Positions 36,839 through 45,504 are shown, counted from the stretch's first letter. The stretch is DNA of 63,407 nucleotides from Burkholderia sp. L27(2015) (GCF_009765705.1 NZ_LMUX01000027.1:179731-243137); one strand, 5' to 3'. Numbers and translations: made by a program. Notes: a model not told the origin generated them from the sequence alone.

Positions 36839-37740
36839 AGCTTGGCGAGGTCGATGTGCAGCGTGGAAACCAGATCGCGGATCTGATTGTAGGCAGCGTC
36901 GGACTGAGGCACCGTGATCAAAGCCGGGCTTTCATTGGCTGCCAGGAATTTCTGATCGTCCGCCGGCAAATCGTGCAAGTCGAGTGAGCTGAGCACCTTG
37001 GCCAAGCGGGCCTTGAACTCGGCAGGCAGATTGCCGCGAATCGCCAACGGATCCAGCGGAATCGGCTCCGACTGCCACAGCGTGGTGTAGGCGGCGGCGT
37101 CGTATTCGTTGTGCAATTTGGCGCTGGCGATCTCTTCGCTGTTCAGTTCGCCGGCATCCACTTTGTGGTTGCGCAACGCTTCGAACGACGCCGTGTGGCT
37201 GCCGGCATAAATGGCTTTCACGCCGGTGTCAGGGTCGACCCCGGCCTTGCGCAGACCGAACGCGGGAAACAGGTGGCCCGAGGTGGAGGCCGGATCGGCG
37301 TAGGCGAACGAGCGCGCTTTGGTCTCGGTCAGCGTCTTGATGCCCGAACCCGGCCACGTGACGATGGAGGCGTAATAGGTAGCCGGCTTGCCGTCAGCGC
37401 CGGCAAAGGTGGCGACGGCTTCAGCGTGGGCAACTTGGTGCGCGAGCACGTAGCCCAACGGGCCGAACTCGCCGAGTTCCAGCTTGTCGTTGCGCATTGC
37501 TTCGATTTCGGCGTTGTAGCTGGTGGCGACATACAACTCCACCTTACAGCCGACCTTGTCGCCGATCATCTTGGCGAGGTCCGTGTACACGGGCAGGATG
37601 CGTTGTGCCGACTCGAAAGGTTCGACGCCGAACCGGATCACTCCGCCATTTGGGCATACGCCGGCAGCGTTTGCCGTGCCGGCAGTGAAACCCGTAACCA
37701 GAGCAGCCACGGCTAGTAATAAGGACGCCTTCAAGTTCAA
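36835..37740 (-). CDS. phnD: Phosphate/phosphite/phosphonate ABC transporter substrate-binding protein
   Basis: A 301-residue periplasmic protein. Signal peptide NLKASLLLAVAALVTGFTAG..ANA; the mature part has VIRFGVEPFESAQRILPVYTDLAKMIG, typical of PhnD-like proteins, and the ligand loop YADPASTSGHLFPAFGLRKAGVDPD. It begins the phnDCE operon. No phosphonate-degrading enzyme is encoded beside it, so the substrate may be phosphite, phosphate or a phosphonate processed elsewhere. Confidence 0.92.
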   Translation of the reverse strand: MNLKASLLLAVAALVTGFTAGTANAAGVCPNGGVIRFGVEPFESAQRILPVYTDLAKMIGDKVGCKVELYVATSYNAEIEAMRNDKLELGEFGPLGYVLAHQVAHAEAVATFAGADGKPATYYASIVTWPGSGIKTLTETKARSFAYADPASTSGHLFPAFGLRKAGVDPDTGVKAIYAGSHTASFEALRNHKVDAGELNSEEIASAKLHNEYDAAAYTTLWQSEPIPLDPLAIRGNLPAEFKARLAKVLSSLDLHDLPADDQKFLAANESPALITVPQSDAAYNQIRDLVSTLHIDLAKL

Positions 37741-37860
37741 TCTCCCATCAGCACAACGTTGAGTTGCGATGAGTATAGGGATCGCTTGTGACGGATCCGT
37801 GACGGCCGTCGGCGCTTTATTGGGGTGTGATCGGCTGGGTTGAGCTGAACTGCCGCGTAG

Positions 37861-38751
37861 TTAACCAGGGCGTGATCGACGCGGCGTCGGGTTTGAAAAC
37901 CGACGCTCTTGCGCTTCTTTTTCGGCGAGGCCGCAGATCTCGTTATACCGTTCGATCGGCATCAAGCGCTCGGTCACCGCGCTCAGATTGCCGTCACGCT
38001 TAAGTGCCCCCAGCACCTGATCGACCGCGCGCGCGGCCGACAGGATCGTCGTGATCGAGTACATGACGGCCGCCGCGCCCGCGCTTTCGATCTCGGCTAT
38101 CGATGCCCCGGCGACCTGCGCCGCCTGCGACACATTGGCCAATTGCGGACCTGGCACTGCCGCGCAAACGGCACGCAGATCTTCCATGCGGTCGGCGCCT
38201 TGCACGAAAGTCATGTCGACCCCGGCTTCCCAATACCGCTGTGCTCGCTCGATTGCCGCGTCGCGCCCCAGTACGCTGAGCGCGTCGGTGCGCGCGCAGA
38301 TCACGAAATTCGGATCGGTCCGTGCGTCGAGCGCGGCTGCGAGTTTGCCTAGCATCTCGTCGATCGGCACGACCGCCTTGCCTGCCAGGTATCCACAGCG
38401 CTTGGGTAGAGTCTGGTCCTCCATGAACAGCCCGGCCACGCCGGCACGCTCGAACGCGCGCACGGCCTGCCGCACGCTGTGGACTCCGCCGAAGCCGGTG
38501 TCGGCATCGACCAGCACGGGGATTTGCACGGCAGCGGCGATCCGGCCGTAGTGGTCTGCATAGTCGCGCATGCTGATCTGTCCGAGATCAGGCTCGCCCA
38601 GCAGCGTACCCATTGCCGCATTGCCGCCTGCCAACAGCGCCTCGAAACCGTGCGCTTGCGCGAGCTTGGCCGACAGCGCGTCATAGACACCCGGCAACAC
38701 CGCGATGCGGGGTTGCGCCAATAGTTCTCGCAGACGTTTTCCTGGATGCAT
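37861..38751 (-). CDS. Isocitrate lyase/PEP mutase superfamily carbon-carbon lyase
   Basis: A 296-residue TIM-barrel enzyme. LPGVYDALSAKLAQAHGFEALLAGG begins the barrel, VLVDADTGFGG supplies the Mg-binding acids, and FMEDQTLPKRCGYLAGKAVVPIDEML is the active-site loop. The KRCG motif, with its catalytic Cys, marks the lyase branch (methylisocitrate lyase, 2,3-dimethylmalate lyase) rather than PEP mutase or phosphonopyruvate hydrolase. The final Gly-His is Gly-Tyr here. It is downstream of an ABC importer and LeuC/LeuD-like hydratase genes. Phosphonate metabolism is less likely despite the neighbouring phnD. Confidence 0.85.
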   Translation of the reverse strand: MHPGKRLRELLAQPRIAVLPGVYDALSAKLAQAHGFEALLAGGNAAMGTLLGEPDLGQISMRDYADHYGRIAAAVQIPVLVDADTGFGGVHSVRQAVRAFERAGVAGLFMEDQTLPKRCGYLAGKAVVPIDEMLGKLAAALDARTDPNFVICARTDALSVLGRDAAIERAQRYWEAGVDMTFVQGADRMEDLRAVCAAVPGPQLANVSQAAQVAGASIAEIESAGAAAVMYSITTILSAARAVDQVLGALKRDGNLSAVTERLMPIERYNEICGLAEKEAQERRFSNPTPRRSRPG

Positions 38752-38767
38752 TGTTTTTTTTCTTCCT

Positions 38768-39541
38768 TTAATCGCCGGCCAAGCGCCGTGCAAGATAGCC
38801 GAGTACGCCGTTGGCCGTTACCGCGAATACGAGCAGCAGCAAGGCAATCGCCATGATGGTGTCGTTATCGGCCAGGTTGATCGCGCGTATCAGCATGTAG
38901 CCCAGGCCACGCCCGCCGCCGAACATTTCGCCGATCAGCGTGCCCAGCAGCGTCAGCGAAAAGCCGATGCGCATGCCGGTAATGAACTGCGGCAGAACCG
39001 CAGGCAACAGCACGTGAAAGAACGTGTTCAGGCGCGACAGCTGCATGGCTCGCGCGGTACGCACATAGACGGGTTTGAGATTGCGAATCGCCGCCATGCC
39101 GATCAATATCACCGGCACGATGCCATGCATCACGCCGAAGGTGACCTTGGCCGGCAGGCCGAGCCCGCAGATCAACAGCACGACGGGATACAGCGTCACC
39201 TTGGGAATCGCATAGAACGAGACCAGCAGTGGCTCGGCGACATCGCCCGCCAAATGCCGCATACCTAGCCAGGCCGCACCGGCCAACCCCGCGATCCAGG
39301 AAATGGCCAGCGCCATTGTGAAGCCCTCGGCGGTCGCGACCAGATCGGGGCGATAGCGCGCGCCGCCGAGGATTTCGATCAGCCTTTGCACTGCGGGCAC
39401 CGGACCCGACAGCGCATCGGGTCCGAGGCACAGCGCCAGCACTTGCCAAAGCGCGACGAACGCCAGCGCGGCCAGGCCGCCGGGCAATGGCAGACGGCCC
39501 AGGCAACGCGCCGGTCCCTGCAAACGGTAGGTACTAGACAC
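38768..39541 (-). CDS. Nitrate/sulfonate/taurine-type ABC transporter permease (second)
   Basis: A 257-residue permease of the SsuC/TauC type with about six membrane segments. The loop IPKVTLYPVVLLICGLGLPAKVTFGVMHGIVPVILIGM and the EAA-like ARAMQLSRLNTFFHVLLPAVLPQFITGMRIGFSLTLLG are typical. It starts eight bases inside the 3' end of the other permease gene, so the importer probably uses a permease heterodimer, unlike the homodimeric SsuC. Confidence 0.88.
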   Translation of the reverse strand: MSSTYRLQGPARCLGRLPLPGGLAALAFVALWQVLALCLGPDALSGPVPAVQRLIEILGGARYRPDLVATAEGFTMALAISWIAGLAGAAWLGMRHLAGDVAEPLLVSFYAIPKVTLYPVVLLICGLGLPAKVTFGVMHGIVPVILIGMAAIRNLKPVYVRTARAMQLSRLNTFFHVLLPAVLPQFITGMRIGFSLTLLGTLIGEMFGGGRGLGYMLIRAINLADNDTIMAIALLLLVFAVTANGVLGYLARRLAGD

Positions 39542-40346
39542 CGGACACCCCCTTGATAACCGTAACCGTTCCGCCCATGCGCCGCACCAGCATCGACAGC
39601 GCCATGTTCAGCCCGACCGCGGCAAAAATCACGATCAGGATCAGTCCGTACATGCGTGAGGTCATGAAGTTGTCATAGCTGAACGCAATCTCGTGACCGA
39701 TGCCGACGCTGGACAAAATAAACTCGCCGGCAATCGTCGCGATCAGTGCATAGGCGGTGACCAGCCGCAGTCCAACCATCAAGTGTGGCAAAGCCGCAGG
39801 CAGCAAGACGAAGAACACGCGGCGCGGCAAGTCGAGCCGATGCAAGCGCGCCATCTTGAACAGCGCAACGGGAATGCGGTCGAGCGCGGTCACGGTGCTC
39901 AGCACCATCGCCGCGACTGAGAACACGAAGGCGATGGCGATAATCGGCCGCGCGCCGATGCCGAACAGCACGATCATGACCGGGTAAAACACGAAGACGG
40001 GCACCGCGTACCACGCGCTAAGCACCGGGTCCGCCAACTTGCGCAGCCACGGCACCGCAAATAGCCAGAAGCCGCACGCCACGCCGATCGTGATCGATAG
40101 CACGCTGGCCACCAGCACTTCGCCGAGGGTGATCAAGATCGAGTGCCGCATGGCCGGGTCGAGCAGGGCATCGATGGCCGCGACGACCATGGTGCTGGGA
40201 GGCACCATGGTGATGTGCTTGATCAACCCCGCGCGACAGGCTACCTCCAGTGCCACCAGGGCCAGCAGGACGATAGCCAAGCGCAGTGGGCCGGCGCGCC
40301 GCAGCAGACCGGGCTTTTTGACTTGACTGCGCACGTGGCTAATCAC
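39534..40346 (-). CDS. Nitrate/sulfonate/taurine-type ABC transporter permease (first)
   Basis: A 270-residue SsuC-type permease. I set the start at GTG 40346, which overlaps the ATPase stop as GTGA and opens ISHVRSQVKKPGLLRRAGPLRLAI. A longer open frame to 40460 lies inside the ATPase gene. Membrane segments include IVLLALVALEVACRAGLI and VFVFYPVMIVLFGIGARPIIAIA. The EAA-like loop is KMARLHRLDLPRRVFFVLLPAALPHLMVGLRLVTAYA. Confidence 0.85.
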   Translation of the reverse strand: MISHVRSQVKKPGLLRRAGPLRLAIVLLALVALEVACRAGLIKHITMVPPSTMVVAAIDALLDPAMRHSILITLGEVLVASVLSITIGVACGFWLFAVPWLRKLADPVLSAWYAVPVFVFYPVMIVLFGIGARPIIAIAFVFSVAAMVLSTVTALDRIPVALFKMARLHRLDLPRRVFFVLLPAALPHLMVGLRLVTAYALIATIAGEFILSSVGIGHEIAFSYDNFMTSRMYGLILIVIFAAVGLNMALSMLVRRMGGTVTVIKGVSGV

Positions 40347-41161
40347 GTCGCGCCTCGCATCGATTTCATGGACTCTCCGCGCAGGCGCTCCCACAACCTG
40401 CCGGAGATCGCGCCGAAGGCCGCGGTGCTGGCGACCGTACTGTCGCGGTCGCGGTCCCATCCGGTTTCTATCGTTTCGAGCAAGGTGCCCGGGCGTGCCG
40501 ACATGATGGCAACGCGGTCCGACAGCATCGCGGCTTCATCCAGCGAGTGCGTGATCAACAGCACTGTAGCGCCGGTTTCGCGCCACACTCGCAACAGTTC
40601 GTCGCCCATCAGCAGACGGGTCTGCTGGTCGAGCGCGCCGAACGGCTCGTCGAGCACCAGGAAACGCGGCTCCAGCACCAGCGTGCGCGCGATGCACATG
40701 CGCTGGCGCATGCCGCCCGAGAGTTGATTCGTGCGTGAGTGCGCAAATTCGGTCAAGCCCATGAACCCGAGCGCGTGCGTCACACGCGCGTCGATGTCCT
40801 GCTGCGACCGGCCCAGACGCTTCAGGCCGAACGCGACGTTGTCCCACACCGACAGCCAGGGAAAACTCGCGTCCTCCTGCAGCACCAGACCGACACCGGC
40901 AGGCACCTTGCCGGCATAGGGCACGCCGTCAGCGGACACAGTGCCTTGATCGGGAGGCGCGAGCCCCGTGAGGATATCGATCAGCGTCGACTTGCCACAA
41001 CCGGAGGGGCCGACGATCGAGAAAAATTCGCCCGGACGCAAGGCCAGATCGATCGGGCCGAGCGCGTGCAATTCACTGCCATCCGCGCGCGTGTAGCGGC
41101 GCGTCAAACCCTGCGCGTCGATGCGCAGGCCGACCTTGGCGGCCTTGGTCGTGGCGCTCAT
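40343..41161 (-). CDS. Nitrate/sulfonate/taurine-type ABC transporter ATP-binding protein
   Basis: A 272-residue SsuB/TauB-like ATPase. Walker A SIVGPSGCGKSTLIDIL, Q-loop VLQEDASFPWLSVWDNVAFGLKRLG (the PWLSVxDNV segment is characteristic), signature LSGGMRQRMCIARTL, Walker B FLVLDEPFGALDQQTR and H-loop ITHSLDEAAML. The ATG overlaps the binding-protein stop by four bases, so the importer genes are translationally coupled. Confidence 0.92.
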   Translation of the reverse strand: MSATTKAAKVGLRIDAQGLTRRYTRADGSELHALGPIDLALRPGEFFSIVGPSGCGKSTLIDILTGLAPPDQGTVSADGVPYAGKVPAGVGLVLQEDASFPWLSVWDNVAFGLKRLGRSQQDIDARVTHALGFMGLTEFAHSRTNQLSGGMRQRMCIARTLVLEPRFLVLDEPFGALDQQTRLLMGDELLRVWRETGATVLLITHSLDEAAMLSDRVAIMSARPGTLLETIETGWDRDRDSTVASTAAFGAISGRLWERLRGESMKSMRGAT

Positions 41162-42192
41162 TTCTTGCTCCTCAGGTCGGGCGGCAGCGCCGATTCGTCG
41201 ACGATGGTCGACCAGTCGACCTTCTGATCGGGATAAGCGCCCACCAGATGCAGCGCGGCCACCGAGCGGTCCATCGCCTGATAATCGAATTTGCCCTCGT
41301 CCCAGTAACCGGCAGCGAGCAGGCGATGCAGTGCGGTGTCGATGGTGGGCAGCGGCATGTCGTAGGCCTGCGCGGCGATCTTCGCGGCCTGTTCAGGATG
41401 CGCCTTGAGGAATTGCACGCCGTCGCGGCGGGCGAGGATGATGGCCCTGACCTGATCGGGGTGATCGTGCAGGAACTTGGTGCTGACGACCCCGACATGC
41501 TGAGTGATCGGCGGCATCACATCAGCAACGTTGAATACCACGCGATACTTCTTGATGTTGCGCGAGTAGGTCGGCTCGAGCTCGGGCGCGGCGTCGACTG
41601 CGCCTTGATCGAGTGCGGTCAGACCGCCGCCTATGGTGCCTAGCGAGAGGCGTGTGACTTTGTCGGTCGGGATGCCAGCGTTTTGCAGGGCGAGCAAGCC
41701 CAGTACTTCGGTGGTTGAACTGGCGCGCGTGTAGGCGATCTTGCGGCCGGCCAAATCGTGGATGTTCTTGACCGGCGAGTTCGGCAACGTGACCCACACC
41801 AGGTCCGCCGCATTATTGACGGCACCGTTGACGATCTTCAGATCCAGGCCATCATGGATAGCGCTCACCGCGGCGCTCAATGCCGTCTCCGTATACGGCA
41901 TGTCGCTGGCCATCATATTGCGGATCGTAGTGCCACCGCCATCGGATGACAGAAAGCCGGTGATATCGACACCGCGCTTCTTGAAGAAGCCCTGGTCGAG
42001 GGCGATCGCCCACGGTACCCCATACATCAGCTCGGCGTAATGCGACACCACGACTTCGGCTGCGCGCGAGCTCACCGGGGCTGACAGTGCGACGCAAGCA
42101 GCGCTCAGCGCAAGCAGTGCGCGGGGCCACCTGCGCCCCGAGCGGATCGTGGTGCTGCCAGGGGCTTTGTTGGTTATGGCGTTTTGTGTCAT
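41158..42192 (-). CDS. ABC transporter substrate-binding protein (SsuA/NMT1-like)
   Basis: A ~344-residue periplasmic protein. An N-terminal signal segment (RRWPRALLALSAACVALSAPVSSRA) precedes EVVVSHYAELMYGVPWAIALDQGFFKKRGVDI, typical of NMT1/SsuA-like proteins, with KNIHDLAGRKIAYTRASSTTEVLGLLAL and the ligand-domain ALDQGAVDAAPELEPTYS. Start ATG 42192 follows GGAGGAGAC. In this operon its ligand is more likely a carboxylate degraded by the adjacent hydratase/lyase than a sulfonate. Confidence 0.9.
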   Translation of the reverse strand: MTQNAITNKAPGSTTIRSGRRWPRALLALSAACVALSAPVSSRAAEVVVSHYAELMYGVPWAIALDQGFFKKRGVDITGFLSSDGGGTTIRNMMASDMPYTETALSAAVSAIHDGLDLKIVNGAVNNAADLVWVTLPNSPVKNIHDLAGRKIAYTRASSTTEVLGLLALQNAGIPTDKVTRLSLGTIGGGLTALDQGAVDAAPELEPTYSRNIKKYRVVFNVADVMPPITQHVGVVSTKFLHDHPDQVRAIILARRDGVQFLKAHPEQAAKIAAQAYDMPLPTIDTALHRLLAAGYWDEGKFDYQAMDRSVAALHLVGAYPDQKVDWSTIVDESALPPDLRSKK

Positions 42193-42243
42193 GTCTCCTC
42201 CGTAAAACGTATAAGCCGGGCAAGTGACGTGGGCCCTTATGCT

Positions 42244-42360
42244 GGGCACTGAAGTCGGGCTGTGAAATCGGGCTGTGAAGCTGAGTTCTGAAGTTCGGTT
42301 CTTTAGATTGCGTTTTGAAATCGGATTTTTAGGTCGGCGCCTTTAGCTCGGCTTTTTCAA
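42244..42360. repeat. Degenerate ~13-bp tandem repeat array between binding-protein and LeuD-like genes
   Basis: About nine imperfect 13-base units follow one another, such as GGCTGTGAAATCG, GGCTGTGAAGCTG, AGTTCTGAAGTTC and GGATTTTTAGGTC. The array begins ~50 bases before the binding-protein start and runs through the stop codon and last codons of the LeuD-like gene (ending ...ELKKPS). No other gene lies here. It may include a promoter for the transporter genes, but none is recognisable. Confidence 0.6.
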
Positions 42361-42951
42361 TTCCTGAAGCCAGGGCCGCTCGGCGCGTTCACGTGCTTCG
42401 TAGGCGTCGATCGCATCGCTTGCGCGCAGCGACATGCCTATTTCGTCCAACCCTTCGAGCAAGGCGGTACGGTCGCTCGGTGCAATCTGGAATGCGAGCG
42501 TGAATCCGTCGGGGCCGGCGATCCGCAGGTTCACCAGATCAACCGTGAACTGGCCGGTGCTGCCCGCGGCGCGCACAGCGTTCACTAACGCAGCGTGCGG
42601 CGCCTCGTCGAGGACGATGGGCAGCAGCGCATTTTTCAGGCAGTTGGCGCGAAACACTTCGGGAAAGCTGCGCGCGATCAATACCCTGAAGCCGAATCCG
42701 TCGATGGCCCAGACGGCATGCTCGCGTGTGCTGCCGCAACCGAAGTTGGCACCGGCGATCAGGATTTTTGCGCTCTGATACTCGGGCCGAGCCAGCACGA
42801 AGTCGGGGTCCTTGCGCCATTGCGCGAACAGGCCCACGCCGTAGTCCGAATGCAGACCCCGCAGATAGCTCGATGGCAATACTTGATCGGTATCGATATC
42901 GTCTTGCAGCAGCAGCGCTGCAATGCCTTGCACTAGCTCGAAACGTCGCAT
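42343..42951 (-). CDS. LeuD-like hydro-lyase small subunit
   Basis: A 202-residue swivel-domain protein of the aconitase superfamily. Recognisable segments: LLQDDIDTDQVLPSSYL, AGANFGCGSTREHAVWAI (substrate-binding GSTREH) and ARSFPEVFRANCLKNALLPIVLD. It forms the second half of a LeuCD-type dehydratase with the gene upstream. The context (lyase, transporter, GntR, no leuA or leuB) argues against leucine synthesis. A dimethylmaleate- or citraconate-type hydratase is a better guess. Confidence 0.88.
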   Translation of the reverse strand: MRRFELVQGIAALLLQDDIDTDQVLPSSYLRGLHSDYGVGLFAQWRKDPDFVLARPEYQSAKILIAGANFGCGSTREHAVWAIDGFGFRVLIARSFPEVFRANCLKNALLPIVLDEAPHAALVNAVRAAGSTGQFTVDLVNLRIAGPDGFTLAFQIAPSDRTALLEGLDEIGMSLRASDAIDAYEARERAERPWLQELKKPS

Positions 42952-43006
42952 GGCTGGAAAAGGAGAATAGGAGAGGAGGGGATCGACTCAGTGGTCAACT
43001 CATCGA

Positions 43007-44404
43007 TCAACTAAGAAAGCGCCGCACGTCGACGATCTTGCCCGCTATCGCCGCCGCTGCCGCCATCGCGGGGCTGGCCAGATGCGTCTTGACGCCCGCG
43101 CCCTGGCGACCGGCGAAATTGCGATTGGTGGTCGAGACGATGCGCTGGCCCGGCCGGCCTTCGTCGCCGTTGACACCCGCGCACATCGAGCAGCCGGAGG
43201 ACAGCCAATCGAAACCGGCGTCGCGGAAAATGCGGTCCAGCCCCAGGCTCTCGGCCTCAGCCTTGACGGTGGAAGAACCGGGCACCACCGAGGCCAGCAT
43301 GCCAGGCGCTACCTTGCGATCACGCACTACAGCCGCCGCTGCTTGCAGATCGCTCAAGCGCGCGTTGGTACATGAGCCGATGAACACGCGGTCCACCGGC
43401 ACGCCTTCGATCGGCATGCCCACGCGCAATTCCATGTAGTCGAGCGCATGTTCGTAGCCGGGCCGCGCGTCGAGTGCCGCGGTGGCCGGGTCGGGAATGC
43501 GTCCTGAAATCGGCAGCACATGCGTGGGATCGATGCCCCAGGTAATTTGCGGCTCGAGGTCGCTGCAGTCGATGGCCAGATCCTGGTCGAAGTGCGCCGC
43601 GTCGTCGCTCGCCAAGTGTTGCCAACTGGCCAGGGCTGCGTCCCAATGTGCGCCGCTGGGCACGCAGTCGCGCCCGGCCAGCCAGGAGAACACCGTGTCG
43701 TCGGGAGCAATCAGCCCGGTGCGGCCACCGAATTCGGCGGTCATATTGCATAGCGTGAGCCGGGCTTCGACCGGCAGCGCTCGCGCGACCGGCCCCGCAT
43801 ATTCCACCGCGTGGCCGCGTGCGATTGCCGAGCCGTAATGTCCGATCAGGTAGAGGATCAAATCCTTGGCGGTGACATGCGCGTTCAACGTGCCATTGAG
43901 CATGATGCGCATCTGGCGCGGCCTGCGAATCGCCAACATCTGGGTTGCTAGCACATGCACCAGTTCGGTCGTGCCGGTCGCAAAGCCGAGCGTGCCCAAG
44001 CCGCCGACCGTGCACGCGTGGCTGTCGGGGCACGCCAGCGTGCTGCCCGGCAACGCTATGCCCAGCTCCGGCGAAACCACGTGCACGATGCCTTGCGCAG
44101 GATCGTCCAGGCCGATCAGGCGTATTTTGTGCAGCGCCGAGCCGGTGCGCGTGGCGGCCAGGAACGGCGCGCCCTCGGGGTTGCTGCTTTCGGTGCGCTG
44201 CGGCGCGGTCGCGACCATGTGGTCGGTCACCGCGACCGTAAGGTCGGGCCTGCGCACCGGAAAACCGCTGCGTTTCAGGCGTTCGAATGCGGGCGGCGCA
44301 TGCAGGTCGTGCAGCACATGCCGGTCCACGTAGATCAACTCGTTGCCATCGTCGCGACGCGCGACGAAGTGGCTGTCCCATATTTTATTGAAAAGCGTTT
44401 GCAT
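43007..44404 (-). CDS. LeuC-like hydro-lyase large subunit (4Fe-4S)
   Basis: A 465-residue aconitase-superfamily catalytic subunit. The first cluster Cys is in FIGSCTNARLSDL and the other two in SSGCSMCAGVNGD. TLACPDSHACTVGGLGTLGFATGTTE and LYLIGHYGSAIARGHAVEYAG are typical LeuC segments. It would bind a 4Fe-4S cluster and hydrate or dehydrate a branched dicarboxylate together with the small subunit. It is the first gene of the minus-strand operon and is divergent from the GntR regulator. Confidence 0.9.
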   Translation of the reverse strand: MQTLFNKIWDSHFVARRDDGNELIYVDRHVLHDLHAPPAFERLKRSGFPVRRPDLTVAVTDHMVATAPQRTESSNPEGAPFLAATRTGSALHKIRLIGLDDPAQGIVHVVSPELGIALPGSTLACPDSHACTVGGLGTLGFATGTTELVHVLATQMLAIRRPRQMRIMLNGTLNAHVTAKDLILYLIGHYGSAIARGHAVEYAGPVARALPVEARLTLCNMTAEFGGRTGLIAPDDTVFSWLAGRDCVPSGAHWDAALASWQHLASDDAAHFDQDLAIDCSDLEPQITWGIDPTHVLPISGRIPDPATAALDARPGYEHALDYMELRVGMPIEGVPVDRVFIGSCTNARLSDLQAAAAVVRDRKVAPGMLASVVPGSSTVKAEAESLGLDRIFRDAGFDWLSSGCSMCAGVNGDEGRPGQRIVSTTNRNFAGRQGAGVKTHLASPAMAAAAAIAGKIVDVRRFLS

Positions 44405-44420
44405 CTTGTGTCCCCGCGTT

Positions 44421-44510
44421 GCTTCTTGTCAGCGAGAAGATATCTCGTCGCACTTTTTTGAGCGATAAAAATATCTTCGTCTACTTCTTTTGAGCGAGAA
44501 TAGAAGGTAT
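44421..44510. repeat. Three ~30-bp direct repeats in the leuC-like/gntR divergent promoter
   Basis: Units starting near 44421, 44451 and 44481 share CTTCTTTTGAGCGAGAA-like cores followed by ATATCT-CGTC-like tails. The 30-base period equals about three helical turns, which would put the copies on one face of the DNA. They lie between the divergent start codons and may be binding sites for the GntR regulator or a second factor. Confidence 0.55.
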
Positions 44511-44521
44511 GTGCAATACCT
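44505..44521. promoter_or_regulatory. Candidate GntR/FCD operator
   Basis: AGGTATGTGCAATACCT is a perfect 6-base inverted repeat around a 5-base spacer, ~35 bases before the GntR start. FCD-type regulators commonly bind palindromes of the form GTAT...ATAC. It is the only strong palindrome in this divergent promoter. Confidence 0.55.
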
Positions 44522-44555
44522 GTCAACAGTTTAATTTAAACATCAAAACGCAAAC

Positions 44556-45392
44556 ATGACGACTGAGCAAGCCGACTTCCGTTCGGCATTGGCGCCTCCC
44601 GATACCGGTATGCGCCGCCTCGAAATCCAGACGCTGGCCGACCGTGCGTGCGAAATGCTCGACCACGCGATTCTCAACGGCACTTTGCCGCCCGGCATGC
44701 AGTTGAGCGAGTCGGAGCTGGCGGCGCGGCTGGGCATCAGCCGCGGGCCACTGCGCGAAGCGATCAACCGACTGGAAGGGCGGCGCCTGATCCACCGGGT
44801 GCCGCACATCGGCGTGCGCGTGGCCGCGCTGTCCGATTGGGATGTGAGTGAAATTTTTGCCGTGCGCGAGGTCATGGAGGGCCTCGCATGCAAGCTCGCG
44901 ACCCAGCATATGAGCGATGCCGAATTCGACGAATTGGAGAAGTGCGTGGAGTTTCGCCACGTTTCGGCCGAACCGCCGGCCGGCAGCGCATTTCATCGCA
45001 AGCCGCAGCAATGGGATTTCCATTACCGGATCGCCCAGGCCAGTTTGAATCGGCAGTTGATTCAATACCTGTGCGGCGACATGTATTACCTGCTGCGTCT
45101 ATATCGCGCACGCTCGGGCGTGACGCCCAAGCGCGCCAATGCCGACGAAGAACACCGCGAGATTTTGCGGGCCATGCGCGCGCGCGATGGGGATTTGGCG
45201 GAGCAATTGATGCGCCGTCACATCGCCGATGCGCGTTTGAGTCTGGATTTGAAAGAAGACGTGAACACGCCGACGCTCGACCCCCATGCGACCGAGATCG
45301 ACCCGGCTTTGGCGGCGTCGAGCGAGGCGCTGTTAAAAGCGCCGCCGACCCGGCGACGTCGGCGTAGCGTGGCTAAAGACGACGCGGCGTAG
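44556..45392 (+). CDS. GntR family transcriptional regulator, FCD domain
   Basis: A 278-residue regulator. Winged helix (LADRACEMLDHAILNGTLPPGMQLSESELAARLGISRGPLREAINRLEGRRLI, ~27-82) then the FCD effector domain (FAVREVMEGLACKLA; WDFHYRIAQASLNRQLI; ADEEHREILRAMRARDGDLAEQLMRRHIADA), with the metal-site Asp/His residues visible. A Lys/Arg-rich C-terminal tail is extra. Divergent from the LeuC-like gene, so it is the likely regulator of that operon, sensing a dicarboxylate. Confidence 0.92.
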   Translation: MTTEQADFRSALAPPDTGMRRLEIQTLADRACEMLDHAILNGTLPPGMQLSESELAARLGISRGPLREAINRLEGRRLIHRVPHIGVRVAALSDWDVSEIFAVREVMEGLACKLATQHMSDAEFDELEKCVEFRHVSAEPPAGSAFHRKPQQWDFHYRIAQASLNRQLIQYLCGDMYYLLRLYRARSGVTPKRANADEEHREILRAMRARDGDLAEQLMRRHIADARLSLDLKEDVNTPTLDPHATEIDPALAASSEALLKAPPTRRRRRSVAKDDAA

Positions 45393-45396
45393 AACC

Positions 45397-45504
45397 GGCA
45401 CGGGCTGGAACTGCGCGGCCGAAGGCCGTGCCTATAGAACCGGCGTGTAGAAGCGCCTCTAGACCGCGCCTCTAGACCGCGCCTCTAGACTGCGCCTCTA
45501 GAAC
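45397..45504. repeat. Hairpin plus four 13-bp tandem repeats between gntR and porin 3' ends
   Basis: GGCACGG (45397-45403) pairs with CCGTGCC (45426-45432), enclosing a GGCC-GAA-GGCC hairpin. At 45453-45504, four copies of GCGCCTCTAGACC (13 bases, nearly identical) run up to and into the porin stop codon and last codons. The genes converge here; the hairpin may act as a shared terminator, though no T-tract is evident. Confidence 0.7.

Noticed and set aside
37861-38751. PEP mutase or phosphonopyruvate hydrolase linked to phnDCE
   Set aside because: The active-site loop has the KRCG motif with Cys, marking a carbon-carbon lyase; a 120-base gap separates it from phnD.
42343-44404. Leucine-biosynthetic leuCD
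   Set aside because: No leuA or leuB nearby; the genes sit in a GntR-controlled catabolic operon with an importer.
44421-44510. CRISPR-like array
   Set aside because: Repeats are imperfect, only three, with no unique spacers and no cas genes.
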